Shown: positions 1-8,223, counted from the stretch's first letter. The stretch is 16,419 nucleotides of DNA from Sandaracinaceae bacterium (GCA_025056955.1 JANWYL010000040.1:1-16419); one strand, 5' to 3'. Program-made: numbers and translations. Notes: generated by a model not told the origin, from the sequence alone.

Positions 1-185
1 GTTCAGGGATTTTGCTTGTCGATGCAAGCGAGGAACTCGAAGAACACCTGATGGGAGAGCACAAAGGCAGTCCCCACCTCCGCCGTTCCTTCGAAGCGCT
101 TGCGACCTCGCTTTTCTTGGATGCACTCGTCCTCGGAGGACTTGCCGGAATGGCATTCTGGCTGGCCTTTGGAGATCCGACATGA
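1..185 (+). CDS. 3' end of an unidentified membrane-protein gene (partial)
   Basis: An open frame enters from the left edge with its first complete codon at position 3 and ends at TGA 183-185, giving about 60 residues. The visible tail has a charged stretch (ASEELEEHLMGEHKG) followed by a hydrophobic segment (SLFLDALVLGGLAGMAFWLAF) that would form a C-terminal membrane helix, and then a short FGDPT end. The stop overlaps the next start as ATGA, so the two genes are probably translationally coupled and belong to one operon. Only the C-terminus is present and I recognise no family in it. The open frame, the coherent membrane segment and the overlap support it being real. Confidence 0.6.
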   Translation, partial: SGILLVDASEELEEHLMGEHKGSPHLRRSFEALATSLFLDALVLGGLAGMAFWLAFGDPT

Positions 186-799
186 ATGAGCAAGGTCCTC
201 ATTCCAAGCAGTCAAGGGATGAAAGCGCCCCTTCCGCACCTTCGCAAGATTCCATCAAATTTCCACTCAATTCCCCCACTGCTCCCAAAGAAGAGGAAGA
301 AAGCTGGCAGCCTGCAAGAGAAGAGAAGGTGCTGATCCCTTCATTGCTCAGTCAAGTGATTTGGGAGGCTTTTTCTCTTCCCCCCCTCAAAAGGCAAGAA
401 CCAGAAACAAGCACTCAAGAGAATGAGCTCAACCGAGAGCGCAAAGAAGATCGCTTGGCCATCGCAAGGCTTGCGCTTTCTTTTGGACTCGAAGCGATGG
501 CATTGATGAGCTGGTTTCTTTTTGGCTTGCTTCTTGCCGTCAAAAAACAAGGAGGAGGCCTTCAAATAGGAATTGCAGGCTTGGCCGTGCTACTGGCCCT
601 CCCCTGCGTTTGGGGGCTGAGCCAGCTATTTCATGTGTTGCGCTTGACAAAAAAGGGAAAACTTTCCTCCGCCCATCTCGCTTTTGCACTCTCTTCTTTA
701 AGCCCCCTTTTTGCTTTGAAAACGATTGTTTTTTTTGGAGTGCTTGCAAGCACGTGTTTTGTTCTATCGCTTTTGGTTTCGCTTTTTGCGCTCAGGTGA
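182..799 (+). CDS. Unidentified integral membrane protein, about three helices
   Basis: The protein has 205 residues. The first 95 or so are hydrophilic and rich in Glu, Lys, Ser and Pro, so probably a disordered cytoplasmic tail. Hydrophobic segments follow at about 97-120 (ending WFLFGLLLAV), 128-152 (IGIAGLAVLLALPCVWGL) and 164-203 (long enough for one or two helices), and the chain ends FALR. The start is ATG 182, preceded by GGAG (171-174) at 7-nt spacing and overlapping the upstream stop as ATGA, which fits translational coupling to the membrane protein on its left. I do not recognise the family. The pair may form a small membrane complex, but that rests on gene order alone. It converges on rimO with a 9-bp gap. 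Confidence 0.75.
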   Translation: MNEQGPHSKQSRDESAPSAPSQDSIKFPLNSPTAPKEEEESWQPAREEKVLIPSLLSQVIWEAFSLPPLKRQEPETSTQENELNRERKEDRLAIARLALSFGLEAMALMSWFLFGLLLAVKKQGGGLQIGIAGLAVLLALPCVWGLSQLFHVLRLTKKGKLSSAHLAFALSSLSPLFALKTIVFFGVLASTCFVLSLLVSLFALR

Positions 800-808
800 A
801 GCGGGCAC

Positions 809-2233
809 TCACTTTTGCGCTCCGCTTTGGAGCGTGGGAAGGCGCCTCCTCCGTGCTCCTCGCTGCTTCAGCGCCTCTGGAGGCACATCATAAACCCCAT
901 CTTCATTGGCAAGATCAGCCACAAGATCGATGGGGGTGGCATGCGTGATCCTGGCCTTGCGGATTTCTCCAGGCTTGGCCGTGCCATTGGCAAGAATCAC
1001 CTTTCCATCAATCTCGGGCGCTTGCCCCCACCAACGCCCTTCAAGGAGCCATTCGCTCTCTGAAGAAGGCCCCTCAACCAAAACCTCGACTTCTTTGCCA
1101 ATGAGGGCCCGGTTTTTTCGCTCCATGATGGAACGTTGCTCCATTTCAACCGCACGAGCCCTCGCCCGCTTGACCTTTGGAGGAACATCGTCTTCTAGGT
1201 TGTACGACGCTGTCCCCTCTTCATGAGAGTAGGTAAAAACAGCCAAGCGATCGAACTCGGCCCAACGCACAAATTCCAAAAGCGCCTCAAAATCAGCCTC
1301 GCTCTCGCCCGGGTGCCCAACAATTACTGCAGAACGAAAAACGAGGTGAGGAATTCGCTCGCGAAGGGTGTAGATGATCTGCTTTTGTCCTTCGAGGGTG
1401 TGCCCGCGTCGCATCCGGCGAAGCATTGCATCGCTGGCATGCTGAAAGGGCATGTCGATATAGGGAAGCACCCGCGGGTGAGAAGCAAACAGTTCGACCA
1501 AAGCAGGATCGAGGCATTCTGGATACAGGTAAAAGATGCGCACCCAACGCAATCCTTGAATTTCAGCGATTTTAGAAACAAGCGAAGCCAAGCCCTCCTT
1601 TTTGCCCAGATCGCGCCCGTACGCAATCGTATCCTGGGAAACCAAATTGATTTCCACTGCTCCCTCTGAAACGAGGCGCTCGCATTCAAGGACGATGTCC
1701 TCGATGGGCCGCGACCTTTGTTTTCCGCGAAACTGTGGAATCGCGCAAAAAGCACAGCGCCGGCTGCAACCTTCAGCGATTTTCACGTAAACCGAGTGCC
1801 GTCCAAGGGAGGGAACGCGTGGGTCGCTTGCCCGAATCAACCACTGAGAAGGATGACCGATGAGCAAGCGCTCGGCCTTGTTGGGGCTCCGAAGCACCCT
1901 CTCAAGCTGCAGCATATCGCTTGAGCCGAGAAAATGGTCGACTTCCGGAAGCTCTTGCGCGAGCTCTTCGCCATAGCGTTGGACCAAGCAGCCAGCAACA
2001 ATCAGACGCTTGAGAGAACCCTCTCCTTTGAGCTGGGCAATTTCAAGGATTGTTTCTATCGATTCTTCTTTGGCCTCCTCGATGAAGCCACAGGTGTTGA
2101 TGACCACCGTGTCTGCTTCGCGGGGGTCAGAAACCAAGCGATAGCCCTCCCGCAAAGCCACCCCGAGCATGACCTCTGTGTCCACCCGGTTTTTGGGACA
2201 CCCTAAGGAAATGAAGTGGATCCGCTGCTCCAT
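809..2233 (-). CDS. rimO: Ribosomal protein S12 methylthiotransferase RimO
   Basis: This radical-SAM enzyme adds a methylthio group to a conserved aspartate of ribosomal protein S12 in the cytosol. The 474-residue product shows the N-terminal methylthiotransferase domain with its three cluster cysteines (C12 in LGCPKNRVD, C48 in INTCGF, C82 in VAGC). The radical-SAM CxxxCxxC follows at C156, C160 and C163 (EGCSRRCAFCAIP), and a C-terminal TRAM-like region starts near GKEVEVLVEG. LGCPKNRVD at the N-terminus is characteristic of RimO, as opposed to the tRNA enzymes MiaB and MtaB. It is about 30 residues longer than the E. coli protein, mostly in a polar tail. ATG 2233 is preceded on its strand by AAGGGA six nt away. 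It diverges from hflX, so both are probably transcribed from the 86-bp gap between them. Confidence 0.96.
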   Translation of the reverse strand: MEQRIHFISLGCPKNRVDTEVMLGVALREGYRLVSDPREADTVVINTCGFIEEAKEESIETILEIAQLKGEGSLKRLIVAGCLVQRYGEELAQELPEVDHFLGSSDMLQLERVLRSPNKAERLLIGHPSQWLIRASDPRVPSLGRHSVYVKIAEGCSRRCAFCAIPQFRGKQRSRPIEDIVLECERLVSEGAVEINLVSQDTIAYGRDLGKKEGLASLVSKIAEIQGLRWVRIFYLYPECLDPALVELFASHPRVLPYIDMPFQHASDAMLRRMRRGHTLEGQKQIIYTLRERIPHLVFRSAVIVGHPGESEADFEALLEFVRWAEFDRLAVFTYSHEEGTASYNLEDDVPPKVKRARARAVEMEQRSIMERKNRALIGKEVEVLVEGPSSESEWLLEGRWWGQAPEIDGKVILANGTAKPGEIRKARITHATPIDLVADLANEDGVYDVPPEALKQRGARRRRLPTLQSGAQK

Positions 2234-2277
2234 TGACTTTCCCTTGCCTAGCTTAGTTCCTCATCCGTGCAACCATC

Positions 2278-2292
2278 CCACTTGCGAAGTGG
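2278..2292. promoter_or_regulatory. Perfect dyad in the rimO/hflX divergent region
   Basis: CCACTT and AAGTGG flank a 3-nt GCG centre, giving a 15-bp operator-like inverted repeat midway between the two divergent starts. It overlaps the candidate hflX -35 box (TTGCGA). There is no T-tract, and both neighbours start here instead of ending, so a terminator is unlikely. A repressor or activator site is an inference from symmetry and position. Confidence 0.35.
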
Positions 2293-2310
2293 ATGAACAA
2301 TCCATAAAGT
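2282..2310 (+). promoter_or_regulatory. Candidate sigma-70-type promoter of hflX
   Basis: TTGCGA (2282-2287) and TAAAGT (2305-2310) each match four of six consensus positions and are separated by 17 bp. Transcription would begin around 2316-2318, almost at the GTG start codon (2320), so the mRNA would be leaderless or nearly so. Two moderate boxes can arise by chance. Confidence 0.25.
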
Positions 2311-2319
2311 TGAAGGTGG

Positions 2320-4017
2320 GTGATTCACGGATTCACGCAAGGTCTCGCTGCTTCAGAACTCCGCGCGGCTGAACGCATCGCCAAAAGGCGCGTGCCCCTC
2401 AATAAGCTCTTTACTCCCGAGCTCCTCCGCTCGCTGGTTGAGTTTTCTGCCTCGACTGGAAGGCAAGTGGGTGTTCTTGTCAATCGCAAGGGGCAAGTCG
2501 AGTGGGTGATTATTGGTAATCACGAGCGCCTGGAGCTTCCAGAAATCGGGCGAATGCGCGCAGGTGCCGGCCGTCTTCGTGGGCTGCGTCTCATCCATAC
2601 CCACCTCGACGAAAGTGGGCTCTCTCGAGATGATATCGTCGACCTCACGAGGCTACGCCTCGATTTGGTCTGCGCGATTTGCCTGAACTCCAAGGGCCAA
2701 GCGAGCTCGGTTTACTATGCCCATAACCTCGCCCTACCTTCTGGCGCTGATTTCTATGCCCATCGCTCCTATGGCCCTCTTTCGATCGCGGAGGCCGAAA
2801 GCATCGATCCAACGCCCATCATCGAAGAAATCGAAGAAGCACTGGCCCTGGCTGCCCGTGCCCGCCCAGTGCGGGGGCAAAGGCGAGCCATCCTCGTGCA
2901 TGTCTCGGCCAAGCGAGAGCTTAGCGATCCAGACTGGATGCTCGATGAGCTCGCCGAGCTTGCGCGCACAGCTGGGATTGAAGCAGTCGCTCGTTTTGCC
3001 CAAATTCGCGACGCACTCGATCCAAAGTACCTGGTTGGCCGTGGGAAACTGGACGAAATCGTCATCGAGTCAATGCGCCTCGATGCGGATCTTTTGATTT
3101 TTGATCGCAATCTCTCCCCAAGCCAAGCAGCCTCGATCGCGCAAGCCACTCAGCTTCACGTTATCGATCGCACGCAGCTCATTTTGGAGATTTTCGCAAA
3201 GCACGCAGAGGGAAGAGACGGAAAACTACAGGTTGAGCTTGCGCAGTTGAAATACCTTTTGCCGCGCCTTGGCGCAAAAGACGATGCCCTTTCGCGAATC
3301 ACTGGTGGAATTGGCGGGCGTGGCCCAGGTGAAACCCTCGTCGAGATTGGAAAGCGGCGGGTGCGTGAGCGGATTCGCCACCTTGAGGCAGAATTGAAGC
3401 GCCTTGTGGTTCAGCGCCGCGAGCGCAGAAGGCAAAGGTTGCGTCACCAAATCCCGATCGTCTCAATCGTCGGTTACACAAACGTTGGGAAGAGCACCTT
3501 GCTCAATGCCCTGACCCACTCCGATACCCTCGTTGCGGACAAGCTCTTTGCCACCTTGGACACCCGCTCGAGACGCCTCAAGCTGCCTGGAGGGGAGGAG
3601 GTGATTGTGACAGACACGGTTGGTTTTATTCGAGACCTTCCAGAAGAGCTTTTTAGCGCCTTCCGTGCAACATTCGAAGAAATCGAAGATGCAAGCCTCA
3701 TTTTGCACGTGGCGGATATCAGCGCTCCCTCTCTCTCAGAACAAATTCAGGCCACCCAAAGCCTCCTCATTAAGCTTGGCCTCGGTCATAAACCAACCCT
3801 CCTCGTTTTGAACAAAGCTGACCGCGTGCCTCAAGAAGAGGCGGAATGCATCGCATTGGCCAAAGGAGGAATTGCCGTAAGTGCTCTTCACCCTCAAAGC
3901 CTCAAGCCACTCATTGAAAAAATCCAAGAGATGCTCTTTGAAAACAAATATCGACCTTTCTTTCCTCTAGAGGGTGATGAGGCCACTACGTTTTATCAAC
4001 ACCTTTCGACGGGCTAG
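2320..4017 (+). CDS. hflX: GTPase HflX, long N-terminal form
   Basis: HflX is a GTP-dependent factor that binds the 50S subunit and splits stalled or heat-damaged ribosomes. The 565-residue protein has a HflX N-terminal domain (about 187-380, including LVGRGKLDEI and GGIGGRGPGETLVE). A G domain follows with G1 GYTNVGKST (385-393), G3 DTVGFIRDLP (432-441), G4 NKAD (498-501) and a G5-like SAL (521-523). An extra 170 residues or so precede the region shared with the 426-residue E. coli protein; I recall this arrangement from deltaproteobacterial HflX, where the start resembles the MIHGFTQGL seen here. GTG 2320 is chosen because an in-frame TGA lies at 2311. The nearby GAAGG (2312-2316) is only 3 nt away, so the initiation signal is weak or leaderless. 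It converges on dnaE with a 6-bp gap. Confidence 0.95.
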   Translation: MIHGFTQGLAASELRAAERIAKRRVPLNKLFTPELLRSLVEFSASTGRQVGVLVNRKGQVEWVIIGNHERLELPEIGRMRAGAGRLRGLRLIHTHLDESGLSRDDIVDLTRLRLDLVCAICLNSKGQASSVYYAHNLALPSGADFYAHRSYGPLSIAEAESIDPTPIIEEIEEALALAARARPVRGQRRAILVHVSAKRELSDPDWMLDELAELARTAGIEAVARFAQIRDALDPKYLVGRGKLDEIVIESMRLDADLLIFDRNLSPSQAASIAQATQLHVIDRTQLILEIFAKHAEGRDGKLQVELAQLKYLLPRLGAKDDALSRITGGIGGRGPGETLVEIGKRRVRERIRHLEAELKRLVVQRRERRRQRLRHQIPIVSIVGYTNVGKSTLLNALTHSDTLVADKLFATLDTRSRRLKLPGGEEVIVTDTVGFIRDLPEELFSAFRATFEEIEDASLILHVADISAPSLSEQIQATQSLLIKLGLGHKPTLLVLNKADRVPQEEAECIALAKGGIAVSALHPQSLKPLIEKIQEMLFENKYRPFFPLEGDEATTFYQHLSTG

Positions 4018-4023
4018 TCAGTT

Positions 4024-7000
4024 TTAGCAAATTTCCGCGACTTTGAACCCAAAAATTCGCTCAAGCTCACTCAAAAGCTTTTTGGATGGGTCCACTCCGA
4101 CGCGGAGCTTGCTGAATGAGGCAACCCATTTCTTTTTCTTGTTCACAAGGTCGATGTGAACGGGACAAGAGCCAGGTGACTGGGCGAGCACCTTGTGCAA
4201 GGCCTTGAGCTTTTCGACGTCAAAGCGCTCTACGGGAATCCGCAAAAGAAGGCATTTGGCCTGTTCTCGGAGCACTTGAAAGAGAGGGCGCACGCTTTCA
4301 AGGATGACTTTTGGAGAAGAGGGGCCCTCGTCGTCACTGCTTTCATGCTCAAAGCGGAGGGTGCCTTCGATGAGCACGGGATCCCCCCCTTTGATCGACT
4401 CCTCGATGACTTGGCGGTAATTCGCAAGCACCCGTTCTCGTGCGATGACCTCAACACGGCCCTCAGTGTCTTCAAGCTCAAAAAAAGCAATACGTCCCCC
4501 TGTCCGCAGTGAGCGCTCGCGATAAGCTTCAATTGTTCCACCAAGACGCACGGGACTTCCATCCTCTTTTTTGGCCAATGTGAGTGTGTTGGCATCGCAC
4601 AAGCGTTTGAGCTCGGCTCTATACCGATCAAGAGGATGCCCGGAAAGATAAAAGCCAAGGGCCTCCTTCTCCCTTTGGAGCAATTCCCTCCAATCCCAGG
4701 AAGGCACGTTGGCAAAGGTGCTGCTCCCTGAGAGAGAGCGAAGAGGAGAACTCTCAAAAAGCCCAAACAAGCTCCCTTGCCCCGTCATGCGGGCCACGTC
4801 GCTGCGTTTGCCCTGCTCAATCGCACTTTCAATCGATGCAAAAGCCTGGGCACGCGAAATGCCAACCCGCTCGTGCACACCATCGAAGGCCCCCGATTGC
4901 ACGAGCGCCTCAATCACGGCCTTGTTGACCCGCCTGAGATCCACACGCCGGCAAAAATCGAAAAGGTCCACAAAGGGCTGCTCTTTCCCATGAACCCGTC
5001 GTGCCTCAAAGATCGCTTCGAGTGCGGCACTGCCAACCCCTTTTACACCACCAAGCCCAAAGCGGATCCGAGGTTGCATGGGGTCGCGGAGCTTCCCCCC
5101 CTCGGCCACAGGTCTCCCCGGCTCTGGTCGGATTCCTTCTTGTGGGTGATAAACCACGGTGAAGTCGATTTCCGATTCGTTCACGTCCGGTGGAAGAACG
5201 GTGATCCCCATCGAACGGGCCTCTGCAACCGTACGAACCACCTTCTCGAATTTGTCCTTGTCTGCAGATAGGGTGGCACAGAGAAGCTCGACAGGGTAAT
5301 GTGCCTTAAGGTAAGCCGTTTGATAGGTGATGAGTGCATATGCAGCAGAGTGCGATTTGTTGAACCCATAACCTGCAAACTTTTCAACGAGATCAAAAAT
5401 TTCACCTGCTTTGGTGGGATCATTCCCCAAACGTGTAGCCCCCTCTATAAACACACTCCGCTGCTTGGCCATCTCCTCCGGTTTCTTTTTACCCATTGCT
5501 CGACGCAAAAGATCAGCCCCCCCTAGGGTGTAACCAGCAAGCACCCTTGCAATCTCCATCACCTGCTCTTGATAAACAATCACGCCGTATGTCTCGCGCA
5601 AGACATCCTCAAGGGATGGATGGGGGTAGCTGATTTTCACCTTTCCATGCTTCCGTTGAATGAAGTCTTCAACCATTCCCGACTCGAGGGGACCTGGACG
5701 ATAGAGCGCAACCGCAGCGACGATATCGGCAAAGCAGTCAGGGCGAAGGCGCTTGAAAAGCCCCTGCATGCCCTCAGATTCGAGCTGAAAGACGTTCGTC
5801 GTCTCGCCCGACTGAAGCAAGGCGAAGGTCGCCGGATCGTCCATTGGAATCGCATGGAGATCAAAGGGCTCAACACTGCCATCGGGACGGCGTGGGCGGT
5901 CTGGGCGGCGGTTGATGAGCTGCACCGCCCGCTCGATGACAGTCAAGGTCTTGAGCCCCAAAAAGTCAAACTTGACCAAGCCAGCCCGCTCGACGTCGTC
6001 TTTGTCGTATTGGGTGACAAGCACGCCGGGTTCTGGGCAAAAAACAGGCACCTGGTCCCAAAGGGCGCCCTCGCTGATCACGATGCCTGCCGCATGCATC
6101 CCAGCGTGGCGATTCAGGTTTTCAAGCCCCATCGCCAAATCGAGAAGCTCCCTCACTTTCGGGTCTTCTTCGTACATCGCGCGCAGGCGGGCTTCCCGCT
6201 CAATCGCTTTGGCAATTGGCACTGCTTTGCCCTGAATCGGATCCGGGATCATCGAGGCGATGCGATTGGTCTCAGCTGGCTTCATCCCCATCGCTCGCCC
6301 CACATCTTTGACCACACTGCGGCTTTTGAGCTCATGAAAGGTCGCAATGTGCCCAACCGAGTCGCGCCCATACTTTTGGCGCACGTATTCGATGACCTCG
6401 TCACGCCGTTCCATGCAAAAATCCACGTCAAAATCCGGCATGGAAACACGTTCTGGGTTGAGAAAGCGCTCGAAAAGAAGGCCGTGTTCAATCGGGTCAA
6501 TGTCGGTGATCCGCAACGCATACGCGACAAGAGAACCTGCGCCAGAACCACGACCAGGCCCCACTGGAATCCCCCGGCTTTTGGCCCAGTTGATGAAGTC
6601 TTGAACGATCAAAAAGTAGCCCGAAAAACCCATGATTTGAATCACCGAAATCTCCATTTCGAGGCGCTTTTCATACCCTTCGCGATTGAAAGGCTTGCCC
6701 TGCCCCTCGAATTCCCGAAAACGCGCCTCAAGCCCCTTGCGAGCAAGCTGGGCCATCCACTCGTCTTCGCTCGATCCATCCGGCACAGGAAAGCGAGGAA
6801 GCTTGGCTTTTTCGGCAAAAGGACGAACCTTTCCCCCACAACGCTCGGCCACTTCGAGTGTGCCATCAATGGCCTGAGGATATGACCAGAAGCGCTGAAC
6901 CATTTCTTCAGTGCTTTTCACATACATTTCGCTTGAGCCGTGGTGATTCCTGGCCATCTCCTCAATCGTTCGCCCAAGCGCAATGCAGTGGAGCAATAGC

Positions 7001-7641
7001 TGTGCAGGCGCATCTTTCGCCTCAAGAAAGTGGCAGTCGTTTGTGGCAATCAAGGGCAAGCCCATCGAGCGGGCAAGATCAAAGAGAATTTCGTTTAAGG
7101 GCCCTTGCTCGACAAAGCCGTGGTCTTGAAGCTCGACATAGACGTTTGGCGCCCCAAAAACATCGACGAGCTTTGCGAGGGCCTCGCGCCCTGCCTTTTC
7201 ACCGCGGAGGAGCACCTCCTGGGCCACCCAGCCGCCCATGCATGCCGTGGCCGCAATCAAGCCCTTTGCGTGCGCCGAAAGGAGCTCGAGCGTCGCACAA
7301 GGCACTCCTTCTTTCTGGCCTTCAATCCATGCCTTGCTCACGATCCGAGAGAGATTGAAGTAGCCCTCCATGTCTTCGGCATAAAGCACCAAGTGAACCG
7401 GGTACCGGTGGTGGGAGGTGGGTAGAAACAAATTGATTTCGCAACCAATGATTGGGGAAACCCCCACGCTTTCACAGGCAGTGACAAACTGGAGTACCCC
7501 ATGCATCACTCCGTGATCGGTGATCGCAACAGCGCGCTGGCCAAGGCCCGCCACCCGCTTGGCCAATTCCTCAAGCCGAATGGCCGAGTCCAGCATCGAA
7601 AACTCAGTGTGCACGTGCAAGTGAACGAATTCCTTTGCCAT
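4024..7641 (-). CDS. dnaE: DNA polymerase III subunit alpha
   Basis: This is the catalytic subunit of the replicative polymerase. The 1205 residues run as an N-terminal PHP domain (about 1-210), the C-family polymerase core, a helix-hairpin-helix-like region and an OB fold (about 990-1060, LGGTIEAYRERSLRTGGRIA). Catalytic aspartates are visible at D403 and D405 in PDFDVDF and D559 in VKFDFLGL, matching the three of E. coli DnaE. The PHP domain keeps many candidate metal ligands (H9, H11, D18, H43, E68, C134, D202, H204), unlike the E. coli domain. The length is close to the 1160 of E. coli, so this is the DnaE1 type and not the shorter DnaE2. ATG 7641 lacks a well-placed Shine-Dalgarno; an in-frame 23-codon leader ORF stops just 3 nt before it. 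Confidence 0.97.
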   Translation of the reverse strand: MAKEFVHLHVHTEFSMLDSAIRLEELAKRVAGLGQRAVAITDHGVMHGVLQFVTACESVGVSPIIGCEINLFLPTSHHRYPVHLVLYAEDMEGYFNLSRIVSKAWIEGQKEGVPCATLELLSAHAKGLIAATACMGGWVAQEVLLRGEKAGREALAKLVDVFGAPNVYVELQDHGFVEQGPLNEILFDLARSMGLPLIATNDCHFLEAKDAPAQLLLHCIALGRTIEEMARNHHGSSEMYVKSTEEMVQRFWSYPQAIDGTLEVAERCGGKVRPFAEKAKLPRFPVPDGSSEDEWMAQLARKGLEARFREFEGQGKPFNREGYEKRLEMEISVIQIMGFSGYFLIVQDFINWAKSRGIPVGPGRGSGAGSLVAYALRITDIDPIEHGLLFERFLNPERVSMPDFDVDFCMERRDEVIEYVRQKYGRDSVGHIATFHELKSRSVVKDVGRAMGMKPAETNRIASMIPDPIQGKAVPIAKAIEREARLRAMYEEDPKVRELLDLAMGLENLNRHAGMHAAGIVISEGALWDQVPVFCPEPGVLVTQYDKDDVERAGLVKFDFLGLKTLTVIERAVQLINRRPDRPRRPDGSVEPFDLHAIPMDDPATFALLQSGETTNVFQLESEGMQGLFKRLRPDCFADIVAAVALYRPGPLESGMVEDFIQRKHGKVKISYPHPSLEDVLRETYGVIVYQEQVMEIARVLAGYTLGGADLLRRAMGKKKPEEMAKQRSVFIEGATRLGNDPTKAGEIFDLVEKFAGYGFNKSHSAAYALITYQTAYLKAHYPVELLCATLSADKDKFEKVVRTVAEARSMGITVLPPDVNESEIDFTVVYHPQEGIRPEPGRPVAEGGKLRDPMQPRIRFGLGGVKGVGSAALEAIFEARRVHGKEQPFVDLFDFCRRVDLRRVNKAVIEALVQSGAFDGVHERVGISRAQAFASIESAIEQGKRSDVARMTGQGSLFGLFESSPLRSLSGSSTFANVPSWDWRELLQREKEALGFYLSGHPLDRYRAELKRLCDANTLTLAKKEDGSPVRLGGTIEAYRERSLRTGGRIAFFELEDTEGRVEVIARERVLANYRQVIEESIKGGDPVLIEGTLRFEHESSDDEGPSSPKVILESVRPLFQVLREQAKCLLLRIPVERFDVEKLKALHKVLAQSPGSCPVHIDLVNKKKKWVASFSKLRVGVDPSKKLLSELERIFGFKVAEIC

Positions 7642-7644
7642 CGC

Positions 7645-7716
7645 CTAAAGAAATTGTTTGCGCAAAAACAAAAGCGCTGGTAGTTTTTGGCCTCCCAAAA
7701 GGTTGGAGGCAGCCAT
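7645..7716 (-). CDS. Candidate leader ORF upstream of dnaE
   Basis: On the minus strand, ATG 7716 (or GTG 7719) begins a 23-24 codon frame reading MAASNLLGGQKLPALLFL and then RKQFL. It ends at TAG 7645-7647, followed by a single GCG codon and the dnaE ATG in the same frame. A good Shine-Dalgarno, AAGGAG (plus-strand 7727-7732), lies 7 nt before the GTG and 10 nt before the ATG, whereas dnaE has none of its own. Translation could therefore reach dnaE by termination and reinitiation. A 6-bp stem (GCCTCC 7690-7695 with GGAGGC 7705-7710) lies inside the ORF. It is short enough to be chance. Confidence 0.3.
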   Translation of the reverse strand: MAASNLLGGQKLPALLFLRKQFL

Positions 7717-7740
7717 CACGATTTCGCTCCTTATATGCTG

Positions 7741-7746
7741 AGGAGG
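7741..7746 (+). promoter_or_regulatory. Strong Shine-Dalgarno deciding the start of the next gene
   Basis: AGGAGG lies 8 nt before ATG 7755. It fixes the start there and not at an in-frame ATG at 7635, which would place the first 40 codons across the divergent promoter region and into the dnaE start. Confidence 0.7.
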
Positions 7747-7754
7747 AAACAAGA

Positions 7755-8177
7755 ATGCCTGCAAAGTCACCGCTTGCAATTGTCAAAGAGCGCTTTCAAA
7801 GCAAGGAGAATTTGGTTAACGCCCTTCGGGAGCTGGCCACCCCTGAGCTTTGGATTGATCGTTTGAATCCTCAAAAGGGATTGGCCCGCGTTTCAAATCG
7901 TAAGCTCTTGCGCCTCCATGCCATTCTCAGCGAGGTCAAAAACCGTTTCGGCTCTCGAGCGAAGCTGATCGAAGCCATTCTTGAGGCCGAAGGCCGCACA
8001 AAGGATGCGGGGCGCAAGGCCAAACTCGAAAAGTGGCCAACGCCGCGTCTTCTTGACGCATTGAAGGCCGCGCAAAAACGCATCCGTAACGCCGAGCGAA
8101 AGGCCAGAAGACAGGCATTTCTCGCCGAGCGTCGCAAGCTGAAGCAAGCCGCTGCCCAATCTCAACCATCGTCCTAG
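7755..8177 (+). CDS. Small basic protein with an internal helical repeat, function unknown
   Basis: The 140-residue product is dominated by Lys, Arg, Ala and Leu, with almost no hydrophobic runs and a strongly basic C-terminal helix (about 100-130, KRIRNAERKARRQAFLAERR). A motif occurs twice, at residues 10-27 (VKERFQSKENLVNALREL) and 61-78 (VKNRFGSRAKLIEAILEA), sharing V-K-x-R-F-x-S-[KR]-x-x-L-[VI]-x-A-[LI]. No signal peptide or membrane segment is seen, so it is probably cytosolic. The charge suggests nucleic-acid or ribosome binding, but that is inference. ATG 7755 is set by the AGGAGG 8 nt upstream. It diverges from dnaE, and 46 bp separate it from the following gene on the same strand. 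I recognise no named family. Confidence 0.8.
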   Translation: MPAKSPLAIVKERFQSKENLVNALRELATPELWIDRLNPQKGLARVSNRKLLRLHAILSEVKNRFGSRAKLIEAILEAEGRTKDAGRKAKLEKWPTPRLLDALKAAQKRIRNAERKARRQAFLAERRKLKQAAAQSQPSS

Positions 8178-8223
8178 CCACACACCCTTGCCAAGGCCCA
8201 AAAGCTGAGCGACCCTCAAACCG

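Noticed and set aside
5569..6885. A 438-codon plus-strand frame inside dnaE
   Set aside because: It is entirely antisense to the DnaE catalytic core, whose motifs are unmistakable.
7690..7710. GCCTCC/GGAGGC stem as a terminator
   Set aside because: It lies between two divergent starts, not after a gene, and no T-tract follows on either strand.
7635..7754. Longer N-terminus for the small basic protein, from ATG 7635
   Set aside because: The AGGAGG placed 8 nt before ATG 7755 decides the start, and the extra 40 residues would cover the divergent promoter and the dnaE start codon.
8178..8223. CCTTGCCAAGG near-palindrome after the basic protein gene as a terminator
   Set aside because: The loop would be one base and there is no T-tract.
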